Positions 45,072-54,139 of a DNA stretch of 64,000 bases are shown here, one piece after another (the first letter of the stretch is position 1; every line of letters starts with the position of its first letter). The translations under genes were made by a program, and so were the position numbers. The notes beneath the pieces were generated by a model, which had not been told where the DNA came from, made no database searches, and was given only the letters and a program-made list of their open reading frames with translations. This stretch comes from CAIKLP01 sp039798705 (GTDB taxonomy: Bacteria; Bacteroidota; Bacteroidia; Sphingobacteriales; Sphingobacteriaceae). The stretch spans positions 36,597-100,596 of the forward strand of contig JBDKFN010000002.1 in NCBI GenBank assembly GCA_039798705.1, in the 5' to 3' direction.

Positions 45072-45962
45072 ATGTCAAAAATAAAACAGTTCTTACCAAT
45101 CATACTGTTGATTGCACTTGCGCTAATTTGGGGAAGTTCGTTTATACTTATGAAAAATGGACTAAGGGTTTATTCGGCTGCTCAAGTTGCAACCATGCGC
45201 ATGTTTTTCTCATTCATTTTCTTATTACCCTTAACCATAAGTAATTTTAAAAAAGTACCATTAAAATATTTAGGTATCATAACGCTAGTAGGGTTACTTG
45301 GCAATGGGTTGCCAGCTGTTTTGTTTGCCAATGCACAAACAAAACTGTCTAGTTCTACTGCCGGTGTTTTAAATTCGCTTACCCCTTTGTTTACTTTAAT
45401 TGTGGCGGTGACTTTTTTTAAACAACATTTTTCTTCAACAAAAATTACAGGAATTGTAATTGGAATGATTGGCGCAATTGTTTTGATTATGTTTAAAGGA
45501 AATGGAAGCATCGAAACTAATTACCTTTACGGCTCTTATATTTTCTTAGCAACTTTGTGTTATGCTTGGAGTGTTAACTTAATAAAAAATTACTTACACG
45601 AATTGCCAGCGATTGCAATTTCTTCGATGGCGCTTTTAATTATAGGGCCAGTATATGGTTATTATTTATTTGCCCACACCGACTTTGTATTTAAGACAAT
45701 GCATGATGCAGCTGCGCATCAAGCTTTGGTTTACATTTTATTGCTTGCGCTTTTTGGAACTGCAATTTCTTTGGTGTTGTTTAATAAATTAGTTCAATTA
45801 ACTACGCCCGTATATGCAGCATCTGTAACCTACTTAATACCTATAGTCGCTTTGTTTTGGGGCTTCTTAGACGGAGAGCCCATTAGCTTTATTCAAATTC
45901 TTGGCTTGCTTGGAATATTAATTGGCGTTTATTTAGCGAATAAAAATTACAGCAAGGCTTAA
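45072..45962 (+). CDS. EamA/DMT family transporter
   Basis: A 296-residue permease with ten helices and two EamA repeats (residues ~8-135 and ~150-290). ALIWGSSFILMKNGL at the N-terminus is a hallmark. The ATG at 45072 is preferred over the TTG at 45051. The family exports amino acids, nucleotides or other small metabolites; the substrate cannot be told. It is divergent from recG and converges on the parA-like gene with an 8-base gap. Confidence 0.92.
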   Translation: MSKIKQFLPIILLIALALIWGSSFILMKNGLRVYSAAQVATMRMFFSFIFLLPLTISNFKKVPLKYLGIITLVGLLGNGLPAVLFANAQTKLSSSTAGVLNSLTPLFTLIVAVTFFKQHFSSTKITGIVIGMIGAIVLIMFKGNGSIETNYLYGSYIFLATLCYAWSVNLIKNYLHELPAIAISSMALLIIGPVYGYYLFAHTDFVFKTMHDAAAHQALVYILLLALFGTAISLVLFNKLVQLTTPVYAASVTYLIPIVALFWGFLDGEPISFIQILGLLGILIGVYLANKNYSKA

Positions 45963-45970
45963 GCAACTGC

Positions 45971-46708
45971 TTACATTTTTCTTAAAAATTCTGACCACAA
46001 CTGATGGTAAGCAAGCGCAGCTTTAGAATAAGTTGAATAGGAAACCAATGGCGCTTCATACAAACCCATACGCTCTACATCTGTTGAGTATGGAATTGCA
46101 GTATGTAAAAATCTTTTTTTGTTTTCAAATTCTGAAACAATATCTACTTGCATCTTTTTTCTAGCATCATACATAGAAAAGAAAGGCAATATTTTATGCT
46201 TGTCTAAATTATTTTGCTCGAAAAATTCTATGATCATATCATAACTACGCACAGAAAGAGTGGTAGGAATCATTGGCATTAAAATATAATCGGCTGCTTG
46301 AAAAATATTTTCAGACAAAAGCGAAATGCCTGGAGGCGCATCGATAAATAAATTATCGTATGTTCCAGCTAAACCCTTAATTGCTTCGGCTAATTTCTTT
46401 TTAGAACCACGGCCTTCTTCTAAAAAAGAATCCATGTTTCTTATCGATAAATCTGCAGGGATTAAATCTAGGTTTTCGTATTCTGTTTCTTTAACCGACG
46501 CTAAAATTTCAGAATCTCTTCCGATTAAGCTTTTCGCGCCACCTTTAAATTTAGGTTTAACTCGGTAGTAAAATGAGGTAGAGCCTTGTGGATCTAAATC
46601 CCATAATAAGGTATTTTCTCCTTCAGAAGCGGCTATTGCTGCTAAATTTACAGCGGCAGCGGTCTTACCGACACCCCCTTTTAAATTGTAAACTGCTATC
46701 GTAATCAT
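45971..46708 (-). CDS. ParA/Soj-family ATPase (orphan)
   Basis: A 245-residue deviant-Walker ATPase: NLKGGVGKTAAAVNLA with the two P-loop Lys residues (10 and 15), LLWDLDPQGSTSFYYR (A' region) and FIDAPPGISLLSENIF (Walker B region). It is too small to carry the N-terminal DNA-binding extension of plasmid ParA. No ParB gene or parS-like site was seen next to it, so it may position another cargo or protein in the cell. Neighbouring genes are ordinary chromosomal ones. Confidence 0.88.
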   Translation of the reverse strand: MITIAVYNLKGGVGKTAAAVNLAAIAASEGENTLLWDLDPQGSTSFYYRVKPKFKGGAKSLIGRDSEILASVKETEYENLDLIPADLSIRNMDSFLEEGRGSKKKLAEAIKGLAGTYDNLFIDAPPGISLLSENIFQAADYILMPMIPTTLSVRSYDMIIEFFEQNNLDKHKILPFFSMYDARKKMQVDIVSEFENKKRFLHTAIPYSTDVERMGLYEAPLVSYSTYSKAALAYHQLWSEFLRKM

Positions 46709-46771
46709 AAAATAAATATATAAAAAAAATTATTTTTCGCACCTTTATTAAAATCTCATCAAAAAAATCAA

Positions 46772-47866
46772 ATGAAAATTAAAGCACTTTGCGATTTTTT
46801 AGAATCATATGCTCCACTTGCTTATCAAGAAGATTACGATAATTCTGGTTTAATAGTAGGCAGCCCTGATACGGAGCTTAGGAATGGCGTTGTTTGTTTA
46901 GATTGCACCGAAGCGGTTGTAGATGAGGCTATTGCAACTGGCGCTAATATCATTATTGCCCATCATCCAATCGTTTTTAGCGGATTAAAGCGATTCAATG
47001 GCAAAAGTTATGTTGAAAGAGTGGTGATGAAAGCCATCCAGCATGATATTGCTATTTACGCCATTCATACCAATTTAGATAATGTAAAATTAGGAGTCAA
47101 TAATGAAATTGCTAACCGAATTGGTCTTCAAAAACGTCAAATTTTAGCCCCGAAAGCGGGTGAGATTAGAAAATTGACTTGCTATTGCCCAAATGAGCAG
47201 GTTGGCGTATTGAGAGACGCGCTATTTGCTGCTGGCGCAGGCCAAATTGGCAACTACTCTGAATGCAGCTTTACCAGTACAGGTGAGGGGACTTTTAAGC
47301 CTGGGCATCGAAGCAATGCTTATATCGGTGAAAAGGGTATTAGGCATTACGAACCAGAAATCTGCATCGAAGTTATATTTCCACAGCATTTACAAAGTGG
47401 AATTATACAAAACATGATCAATCACCATCCATATGAGGAAGTTGCCTACCAAATTTTTCGAATAGAAAACCCGAATCAAGAGGTTGGAAGTGGCATGGTT
47501 GGGATTTGGGAACAAGCTGGAACTTTACAAGATTTTTTAGCTCATTGTAAAAAGCAGTTCAAAACAGGAGTAATTAAACATACGGCCGATTTAGGTAAAA
47601 AAATAGAAAAAGTGGCCATTTGCGGCGGTTCAGGTAGCTTTTTAACAAAAGCGGCTATTGCGCAAGGCGCCGATGTGCTTTTTACATCCGATTTTAAATA
47701 CCATCAATTCTTTGATGCTGAGGCTAAAATTGTACTTATTGACGTTGGACACTATGAAAGTGAGCAGTTTACGATGGATCTGTTATTAGAAATAATTCAA
47801 AATAAATTTCCTACATTTGCACTCTCCTTAACGAAAATTAATACTAACCCAGTATTTTACTATTAA
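46772..47866 (+). CDS. Nif3-like dinuclear metal center protein
   Basis: A 364-residue NIF3/DUF34 family protein. It has the two metal-binding halves with an inserted domain: IIAHHPIVFSGLKRF (His pair, ~66-80), AIHTNLDNVKLGVNN and the C-terminal DVGHYESEQFTMDLL. The insert between them (~130-235) is the PII-like domain found in the longer members. It may act as GTP cyclohydrolase I-like hydrolase or a metal-insertion factor, but the role is unsettled. The next gene, a C4 zinc-ribbon protein, is a frequent neighbour, 21 bases downstream. Confidence 0.93.
   Translation: MKIKALCDFLESYAPLAYQEDYDNSGLIVGSPDTELRNGVVCLDCTEAVVDEAIATGANIIIAHHPIVFSGLKRFNGKSYVERVVMKAIQHDIAIYAIHTNLDNVKLGVNNEIANRIGLQKRQILAPKAGEIRKLTCYCPNEQVGVLRDALFAAGAGQIGNYSECSFTSTGEGTFKPGHRSNAYIGEKGIRHYEPEICIEVIFPQHLQSGIIQNMINHHPYEEVAYQIFRIENPNQEVGSGMVGIWEQAGTLQDFLAHCKKQFKTGVIKHTADLGKKIEKVAICGGSGSFLTKAAIAQGADVLFTSDFKYHQFFDAEAKIVLIDVGHYESEQFTMDLLLEIIQNKFPTFALSLTKINTNPVFYY
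47812..47819 (+). promoter_or_regulatory. Possible internal -7 element (TACATTTG) for the zinc-ribbon gene
   Basis: An exact TAnnTTTG lies inside the 3' end of the Nif3 gene, about 70 bases before the next start codon. It has no visible -33 TTG, and such words occur by chance in AT-rich coding sequence, so support is slight. Confidence 0.2.
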
Positions 47867-47887
47867 AAGGCAGATTATTAAAGAAAG

Positions 47888-48625
47888 ATGGAAGCAACAA
47901 TAGAACAAAAATTAAAAGCTTTATACGAATTACAAACGATTCATTCTGAAATTGATAAAATTCGTATTGTTAGAGGTGAACTTCCAATGGAAGTTGCAGA
48001 TCTTGAAGATGACGTTGCAGGATTAGAAACTCGCATTCATAAAATCAAAGAAGAGATCAACGAATTAGAAGACGAAATCGTTAATCGTAAAAATACAATG
48101 AAACAAGCTGCTGCCGCTATTAAAAAATACGAGGAGCAACAAAATAATGTTAAAAACAACCGCGAGTACGAAGCGCTTTCAAAAGAAATTGAAATTCAAG
48201 GTTTAGACATTCAAGTTTCAGAGAAAAAAATTAAAGAATATACTTTTGAAATTGGAAACAAAACAAGAGTATTAGAAGGAGCTCAAACTTCTTTAGATGA
48301 AAGAAGAAAAGATTTAGATCTTAAAAAAGCTGAATTAGATGTCATCACTAAAGAAACTGAAAAAGAAGAAGAAGCTGCAATGAAAAAAGCGGCTAAGGCT
48401 GAAAAGTTAATTGAAGAACGTTTGTTAATTGCATACGAAAGATTAAGAACAAACGCTAAAAATGGATTAGCTGTTGTAACTGTATCTAGAGATTCTTGCT
48501 CTGGTTGTTTCAACAAAATTCCGCCTCAAAGACAATCAGACATCAGACAAGGTAAAAAAATTATTGTTTGTGAACATTGCGGAAGAATCTTAGTAGACGA
48601 CAGATTCGTAAAAGCAGAAGCATAA
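47888..48625 (+). CDS. C4-type zinc ribbon coiled-coil protein (DUF164/CdsZ-like)
   Basis: A 245-residue protein. Residues ~1-180 are one long antiparallel coiled coil rich in Glu and Lys. The C-terminus is a zinc ribbon with four Cys: SCSGCFNKIPPQ and IVCEHCGRILV. The family is conserved in Bacteroidota, Chlamydiae and others; chlamydial CdsZ supports type III secretion but no such system is seen here. It follows Nif3 with a 21-base gap and ends at an intrinsic terminator. Confidence 0.9.
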   Translation: MEATIEQKLKALYELQTIHSEIDKIRIVRGELPMEVADLEDDVAGLETRIHKIKEEINELEDEIVNRKNTMKQAAAAIKKYEEQQNNVKNNREYEALSKEIEIQGLDIQVSEKKIKEYTFEIGNKTRVLEGAQTSLDERRKDLDLKKAELDVITKETEKEEEAAMKKAAKAEKLIEERLLIAYERLRTNAKNGLAVVTVSRDSCSGCFNKIPPQRQSDIRQGKKIIVCEHCGRILVDDRFVKAEA

Positions 48626-48650
48626 TTTTAGACAATATTGTTAAAATAGA

Positions 48651-48681
48651 AAAACGATTCCTATCTTCATGGAGTCGTTTT
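48651..48681 (+). terminator. Intrinsic terminator after the zinc-ribbon gene, abutting the next start codon
   Basis: A 10-base stem AAAACGATTC (48651-48660) with GAGTCGTTTT (48672-48681), containing one G-U pair, and an 11-base loop. It is followed by TTTTT directly before the ATG at 48686. It ends the upstream gene, and any transcript that reaches the next gene from upstream must pass through it. Confidence 0.8.
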
Positions 48682-48685
48682 TTTT

Positions 48686-50173
48686 ATGCCAAAATTTCGC
48701 TACCTATTTTTTTTATGCCTCTTGATTTGTAGCAATGCTGCGAATGCGAATTTTGTGTTTAACGACAATTGCATTAAGGCTTATAAAAATATTTTATCGT
48801 TAAAATTCAATGAGGGCGCATTGCAAATTCAGCAAGAAAAAAAAATAAACCCGAGTAATAAAATTCCAGTACTACTAGAAAACTACATCGACTTTTTAAA
48901 AGTGCTAACAACAGAAACTAATGCCAGTTTCGAAACGCTCAAATCAAATAAATCAAAAAGATTAGATTTAATTGCAAGCGACGATGCAAGTTCTCCTTGG
49001 TATTTATATGTGGAAGCTGAAATTAATTTGCAAAGCTGTATCAATCGATTTAAATACCAAGAATTTATCAGCGGCGCATATGAATTACAAAAAGCTTATA
49101 AGTTACTGGAAGAAAACCAGCACAAATTCCCAGACTTTTTGCCAAATAAAAAGAGTTTCGCCTTGCTATATGGATTAATAGGAATGGTTCCTGAGCAATA
49201 CAAATGGGCGCTTTCATCAATTGGCCTCAAAGGAAATGTAGAGCAAGGCGCAGCAATGTTAGAAGATTTGACGCAGAAATTACCTAAAAGTAGCTATGCT
49301 TTTCTGTACGATGAATCTGCATTCTTTTTGAGTTTTATTTATTTAAGTAAAGAAGGTGACCTAGGCGCATTTGACAAAATAAAAAATGTTTGTGATGTGA
49401 TTCCGAATACAAATTTACTTGGCGTTTATATTAAAGCACTTGCTGCAAGCAAAACTGGGCATACAGACGAAGCCATTCAACTATTAATGGAACGACCGAA
49501 ATCGAGTGCATATGCCTCTTTCTTTCACCTAGATTATTTATTAGGATTATGTAAAATAAATAGATTTGACAATGATGCAGCAAATTATTTTGAGAGTTAT
49601 TTGAAAAACTATACAGGCAATTTCAACATTAAAGATTCCTATTTAAAAATTGCATGGTTCCATTTGTTGCGTGGAAATATCGATAAATACAATGCTTATA
49701 TTTCTCTTTGCAAGGTGAGAGGGCAAGCCATTTCAGAAAAAGACAAAGATGCTCAAAACCTTTGTTTACAAGTGTATCCGCCAGACTTGTCATTATTAAA
49801 GGCGCGGCTATATTTTGATGGCGGCTATTATGATAAAGCATTGCTGTCTTTGAAAGATAAAAAAGCAAGTAGCTTTACTTTAACAAAAGAAAAGTTAGAA
49901 TACCTATACCGACTTGGCAGAATTTATCACCAACAAAATAGAATTGAACAGGCAATTATGTTTTATACCTCGACCGTAAGCACTGGTTTAAATATGCCTT
50001 ATTACTTCGCAGCAAATGCTTCACTGCAGTTGGGTTATATTTATGAGTATAAAAAAAATTATCCTAAAGCGCAGTATTACTATAGCCTTTGTAGCCAAAT
50101 GAAAAACGAGGAATACAAAAATAGCATCGAAACAAAAGCAAAAGCTGGCTTAAGAAGAGTCGCTAAACAGTAG
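48686..50173 (+). CDS. Secreted TPR-repeat protein of unknown function
   Basis: A 495-residue exported protein with a signal peptide (FRYLFFLCLLICSNAANA). The C-terminal part shows TPR-like helix pairs: EYLYRLGRIYHQQNRIEQAI (~410-430) and ASLQLGYIYEYKKNYPKAQYYY (~445-466). The middle contains further helical repeats (KALAASKTGHTDEAIQLLME). No catalytic motif is seen. It is probably a periplasmic scaffold. The start codon lies five bases after a terminator stem, so its expression may be attenuated. It overlaps the convergent MFS gene by 11 bases. Confidence 0.8.
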   Translation: MPKFRYLFFLCLLICSNAANANFVFNDNCIKAYKNILSLKFNEGALQIQQEKKINPSNKIPVLLENYIDFLKVLTTETNASFETLKSNKSKRLDLIASDDASSPWYLYVEAEINLQSCINRFKYQEFISGAYELQKAYKLLEENQHKFPDFLPNKKSFALLYGLIGMVPEQYKWALSSIGLKGNVEQGAAMLEDLTQKLPKSSYAFLYDESAFFLSFIYLSKEGDLGAFDKIKNVCDVIPNTNLLGVYIKALAASKTGHTDEAIQLLMERPKSSAYASFFHLDYLLGLCKINRFDNDAANYFESYLKNYTGNFNIKDSYLKIAWFHLLRGNIDKYNAYISLCKVRGQAISEKDKDAQNLCLQVYPPDLSLLKARLYFDGGYYDKALLSLKDKKASSFTLTKEKLEYLYRLGRIYHQQNRIEQAIMFYTSTVSTGLNMPYYFAANASLQLGYIYEYKKNYPKAQYYYSLCSQMKNEEYKNSIETKAKAGLRRVAKQ

Positions 50174-51422
50174 CGGCTGCAGCTCTTTTGGCTAGTTTTT
50201 CTTTAACGATTTTACTCAATCGATAAACCATTAAAATATTAATGACTGATAAAACCAAAATTACATAGCCTAAAACATTAAAATTTTCTAATGGGCTAGT
50301 TTTTGTTTGTTGAACCACAATCATTCCGCCAATTGCAGCTGCAATACCACCTGCAAATTGTTGTAAAGAAGAATTAATACTCATGAATGCACCTCTATCT
50401 TGCATTTCAGGTAATGCAGAAACCAATGCCATTGCAGGTACCATGCGACTTAAAATTCCAATCATCATTACTACGTTCATGAATAATATAAAATAAAACG
50501 GAACTGCAGAAAGGTTGGTGTATATAATTACTACTGTAGCCATCCAAATGCTTGCGTAGGTAAATACCTTAAACTTTTCAAATCGATCACTCAGCCTGCC
50601 TATTAATGGCATTATAACCAACGAACTTATGCCACCCACCATAAACATTATTGGCAATTGAGCTGGACTAACTTTTAGGTTGTTGATAGCAAATGCGCTT
50701 CCCCACGGCATCATCATAAATCCTCCTAAAGACAATAATGCAGTTGTTAAAAAGCCTACACGATATTCTTTTCTAGCGATTGTATGCCATAAATGTAAGA
50801 ATGCGTTTTTATCTGTTTTAATCGTAAGGTGTTTGTTAATTGGTTGAAGTTTCCAAGCAATTATTAACCAGATTAATGATGCGAAAATTACAATCATCAT
50901 AAAGGGTGCTTCCCAATTAAAATAATTTGCGATATATAAACTAATAGGAATGCCCAATACTTGACTTGCGCCAAAGCCCATTTGCAAAAAGCCCATCACC
51001 CTACCACGTTTTTGGATTGGGAATAAATCAGCAACAATGGCTAACGATATAGAACCTATTACTCCACCGAATAAACCGGTTACAATTCTAGCGGTAATAA
51101 GCATACTATAATTAGTAGCCAGGCTACACATTAATGTGCCGATGATAAAACCGATATAGAAAAATAATAATAATTTTTTTCTATCGAATTTATCTGCAAA
51201 CCCAGCGGTAAGAAAACCAGAAATAGCTGCACTAAATGCATAACTTGAAACAGCGAATCCAAATTGAGCGGTTGTTAAACCCATCGATTTCATAAGCATA
51301 TCACCAAGTGGCGACATAACCATAAAATCTAACACAACGGTAAATTGCGTTAGTGCAAGAATTACAATGGTGATGATTTGATATTTATTGAATTTTTCGA
51401 CTACCGGTGCGTGTTGGCTCAT
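50163..51422 (-). CDS. MFS transporter
   Basis: A 419-residue permease with twelve helices. The MFS loop motif is visible as GFADKFDRKKLLLFFYIGF after helix 2 (~73-85) and GRLSDRFEKFKVF after helix 8. FTVVLDFMVMSPLGDMLM in helix 1 resembles drug:proton antiporters of the DHA1 type. Substrate is unknown. It stands alone between convergent and co-directional unrelated genes. Confidence 0.9.
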   Translation of the reverse strand: MSQHAPVVEKFNKYQIITIVILALTQFTVVLDFMVMSPLGDMLMKSMGLTTAQFGFAVSSYAFSAAISGFLTAGFADKFDRKKLLLFFYIGFIIGTLMCSLATNYSMLITARIVTGLFGGVIGSISLAIVADLFPIQKRGRVMGFLQMGFGASQVLGIPISLYIANYFNWEAPFMMIVIFASLIWLIIAWKLQPINKHLTIKTDKNAFLHLWHTIARKEYRVGFLTTALLSLGGFMMMPWGSAFAINNLKVSPAQLPIMFMVGGISSLVIMPLIGRLSDRFEKFKVFTYASIWMATVVIIYTNLSAVPFYFILFMNVVMMIGILSRMVPAMALVSALPEMQDRGAFMSINSSLQQFAGGIAAAIGGMIVVQQTKTSPLENFNVLGYVILVLSVINILMVYRLSKIVKEKLAKRAAAATV

Positions 51423-51477
51423 GATATTTATTTAAGCCACAAATATGCGAAAAAAATATAAGACAGGTATATCCCAA

Positions 51478-52896
51478 TTATAATGCTTCGATGCTGCCTG
51501 TGCTATATTGTTTACCACTTTCAATACGATATAAATAGTGCCCTTTAGGCAAATTGAACGGAAACGCTACGGTATTATTTTGAGGGTATATGTTTTGTGT
51601 GGAAAGTAATTTACCATTTGAATCATAAATGAGCAGTTTTACTTGCTCTGCCCAATTGTTGTATTCAAAATTAACGCTGCCATTAACAGGATTTGGATAT
51701 TGCCTAATTTGTAGTAGTTGGTTTTGAAAAATACCAGTAGTGCTTCCTGTTGTAAAATAAATTGGAGAAGAATTTAAACCTGCGACTCCATTTACCTCAG
51801 TAGCAATTCTCCAATAATATTTTCTATTGGTCAATGAAAAATTATAATTAAAAAAAGTGTCGGTAATCCCTGATGAATCTAACTTGATAGCAGAAGCTGT
51901 AAATGCTGGTGTAGTACAAACCTGAATGCGGTATGAATTAGCCATTGCTACCTTCGCCCATTCGAAATGGGTTTGTGTTGACTTTCCGACAGAAGCATTT
52001 AATGGTAAAAGGAGTTGAGGCGCATTAAGACCTGTATATACTATTCTTGTTGTGCTTGCAGGGCTTTTAAAACCTCCGTTATTGGCAAATATTCTCCAAA
52101 AATATTTTACTTTTCCAGGGCTAAGTTCGCTAATGGCAACACTCAACGCAGCCGTTGATTTTCTTAAAACAATATTTTGGAATAAACTGTCGGTTGCGAA
52201 TTCTAAATCATAAACCAATGCACCAGTTACTGCATTCCATTTGAAAAGGTAATTGCCGCTAATGCCTGCAAAATTATTTTCAGGCTGAATAATAATTGGA
52301 GTATTGTTACAACTTGACGTATCTACTATTCCTTTGCTTACAAACATTTCGATTTTTTGTAAAGGATTGTCGTTTGCATCTCTAGCAGAAGAAACAATAT
52401 TATCGACTACCGTCATACCCGCAATTACTTTTCCGTATGCTGTGTAATTATTGTCTAGATGTGTGGCTGCTGCAACACAAATAAAAAATTGAGAGTTTGC
52501 TGAATTGATGTCGTTGTCTCTAGCAGCAGACAGGACGCCACGTTGATGAGATATAGGATTAAATTCTGCTGGAATATTTACTTGATTTGGATTGCCAATT
52601 CCCCATGTGCTTTTAGGGCCATGCTTCGAATTTGGATCACCTCCTTGAATTACAAAACCAGGAACGACGCGATGAAATGCAGTGGTATCAAAAAAATGTT
52701 CCGTAACTAAACTGTCAAAATTTCGAACATGTTTAGGCGCAATGCTTGGGTACATTTCTACTTCTACCGTTCCAATTTTTACACCAGCTCTATAACTGTC
52801 AATTAAATAATGCGGCTTACCTTGGTAGTTTCCAATTTGCGCAACACTTAAATTATAAAATAATAAACAAAAGATTAAAGCAGAAAACTGGCGCAT
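51478..52896 (-). CDS. Cyclophilin-type peptidyl-prolyl isomerase with T9SS C-terminal sorting domain
   Basis: A 472-residue secreted protein with a signal peptide. Residues ~25-180 are a cyclophilin domain: FHRVVPGFVIQGGDP, LSAARDNDINSANSQFFI and LDNNYTAYGKVIAGM carry the expected active-site Arg and Gln-Phe-Phe region. Residues ~195-385 form two fibronectin type III-like repeats (YLFKWNAVTGALVYDLEFAT). The end (~395-472) is a type A T9SS sorting domain: QYPNPVNGSVNFEY then LLIYDSNGKLL and LPKGHYLYRIESG. It should be exported across the outer membrane. Dcd lies upstream by 10 bases but is functionally unrelated. Confidence 0.9.
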   Translation of the reverse strand: MRQFSALIFCLLFYNLSVAQIGNYQGKPHYLIDSYRAGVKIGTVEVEMYPSIAPKHVRNFDSLVTEHFFDTTAFHRVVPGFVIQGGDPNSKHGPKSTWGIGNPNQVNIPAEFNPISHQRGVLSAARDNDINSANSQFFICVAAATHLDNNYTAYGKVIAGMTVVDNIVSSARDANDNPLQKIEMFVSKGIVDTSSCNNTPIIIQPENNFAGISGNYLFKWNAVTGALVYDLEFATDSLFQNIVLRKSTAALSVAISELSPGKVKYFWRIFANNGGFKSPASTTRIVYTGLNAPQLLLPLNASVGKSTQTHFEWAKVAMANSYRIQVCTTPAFTASAIKLDSSGITDTFFNYNFSLTNRKYYWRIATEVNGVAGLNSSPIYFTTGSTTGIFQNQLLQIRQYPNPVNGSVNFEYNNWAEQVKLLIYDSNGKLLSTQNIYPQNNTVAFPFNLPKGHYLYRIESGKQYSTGSIEAL

Positions 52897-52906
52897 CGTG
52901 TTGTAA

Positions 52907-53443
52907 TTAAAATTCGTTTTTATACATCATGCTTTCTACAGGCTTTACTGTTTTGCCATTGTATTTTGCATTGCCTTTGGTATTATACATTACTTCTACA
53001 TCGCCTTCTACCACAAAGTAGATCAATTGCCCTATAGGCATGCCATGGTATATTCTAACAGGTTGTGTGCTCGAGATTTCAAGTGTCCACGTATTGCAAA
53101 AACCTACGTCGCCTTTCCCAGCTGTAGCATGTATGTCAATACCTAATCGTCCTGTGCTGGATTTACCTTCCAAAAATGGAACATGCGCGTGTGTTTCTGT
53201 ATATTCCAAAGTAACCCCCAAATACAAAGTGTTTGGTTGCAATACAAATCCTTCTGGCGGAATTTCAAAATGTTCAATTTCATTGTGCTTTTTAGCATCT
53301 AAAACCCTGTCTTTGTATACAGCTAGGTATTTGCCTAAATGTACATCATAAGAATTCGTGCCTAAACATTTTTGATCGTAAGGCTCAATAACAATTGTAC
53401 CCTTCTCAATTTCTTCTAAAATTCTTTTATCCGATAAAATCAT
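52907..53443 (-). CDS. dcd: dCTP deaminase
   Basis: A 178-residue trimeric deaminase that converts dCTP to dUTP. Motifs are GTNSYDVHLGKYLAVYKD near the N-terminus and EGKSSTGRLGIDIHATAGKG (~91-110) with the catalytic Glu and Ser-Arg region, then WTLEISSTQPVRIYHGMPIGQ (split here) near 118-138. It supplies dUMP for dTTP synthesis. It faces the divergent PPTase gene across a 60-base gap. Complete and typical. Confidence 0.95.
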   Translation of the reverse strand: MILSDKRILEEIEKGTIVIEPYDQKCLGTNSYDVHLGKYLAVYKDRVLDAKKHNEIEHFEIPPEGFVLQPNTLYLGVTLEYTETHAHVPFLEGKSSTGRLGIDIHATAGKGDVGFCNTWTLEISSTQPVRIYHGMPIGQLIYFVVEGDVEVMYNTKGNAKYNGKTVKPVESMMYKNEF

Positions 53444-53455
53444 CGCGCGATTATT

Positions 53456-53463
53456 TACTTTTG
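53456..53463 (+). promoter_or_regulatory. -7 promoter element (TACTTTTG) of the PPTase gene
   Basis: An exact TAnnTTTG lies 40 bases before the ATG at 53504 in the divergent dcd/PPTase gap, giving a ~35-base leader. No -33 TTG is visible at the usual spacing. Confidence 0.35.
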
Positions 53464-53503
53464 TCCTAAATTAATAATTTTTTTAAAATTCTGATTCATA
53501 AAT

Positions 53504-54139
53504 ATGCCAATTGTTTGGTCGAGTAAATTTGCGGATAAAGGCGAAATAGCCATTTGGGAGATCTCGGAGTCGAACGAAACCTTATTGGCTATGCTGCAAT
53601 TGAACAAGTCGGAACTTGACTATATTGAAAAGCTTAGCCCCGCAAGAAAAAGACAGTGGTTAGGCAGCAGGGTTTTATTAAGAACTTTGTTACAAACAGA
53701 ACAATACATCGAAATTAATATTGACGAACACCAAAAGCCATTTGTCAAAAACTCGAAATATGAAATCAGTATTTCTCATGCTTGCGACATGGCAGCTGTA
53801 ATTATTTATGAAAATAAAAAAGTAGGCGTAGACATTGAAAAAATTACAGATCGCATTTCAAAAATTAAAAAACGTTTCTTGAGTGAAGATGAACTATCAT
53901 TCATTTCAGAAAAAGATGAACTAGCGCAATTATATGTTTGTTGGGGAATCAAAGAAACATTATTTAAGTTATACGGAAAAGGTGCTCTTCCTTTTATTGA
54001 CGGTATAAAAATTGATAAATTTGATTATGAGTCTGCTGCTTCAGTTTCAGCATGCATAGACATTCCAGGCTTTCAAGAAAGTTATCAAATTAGTTTTTTA
54101 AAGCATAATGAGTATATGCTCACTTGGGCAATTGCTTAA
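53504..54139 (+). CDS. 4'-phosphopantetheinyl transferase
   Basis: A 211-residue Sfp-type enzyme. The magnesium and CoA binding motif VGVDIEKI lies near residues 107-114, and the catalytic CWGIKETLFKLYGKGAL near 147-163. ISISHACDMAAVIIY holds the conserved SHS-like element. It loads phosphopantetheine onto acyl or peptidyl carrier proteins. No carrier protein gene or biosynthetic cluster is adjacent, so it probably serves a fatty-acid ACP or a distant target. It abuts convergent dnaG without overlap. Confidence 0.92.
   Translation: MPIVWSSKFADKGEIAIWEISESNETLLAMLQLNKSELDYIEKLSPARKRQWLGSRVLLRTLLQTEQYIEINIDEHQKPFVKNSKYEISISHACDMAAVIIYENKKVGVDIEKITDRISKIKKRFLSEDELSFISEKDELAQLYVCWGIKETLFKLYGKGALPFIDGIKIDKFDYESAASVSACIDIPGFQESYQISFLKHNEYMLTWAIA

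Noticed and set aside
45960..45973. Small palindrome TAAGC-AACT-GCTTA across two convergent stop codons as a bidirectional terminator
   Set aside because: The stem is only five base pairs and is explained by the two stop codons; the T-run is short.
45971..46708. Plasmid partition locus or integrated plasmid
   Set aside because: The ParA-like ATPase has no ParB, origin, integrase or atypical neighbours.
47888..48625. Type III secretion component because of CdsZ similarity
   Set aside because: The zinc-ribbon coiled-coil family is widespread and no type III secretion gene is in the window.
53504..54139. Part of a polyketide or peptide biosynthetic cluster
   Set aside because: Only a PPTase is present; neighbours are dcd and dnaG, with no synthase or carrier protein.
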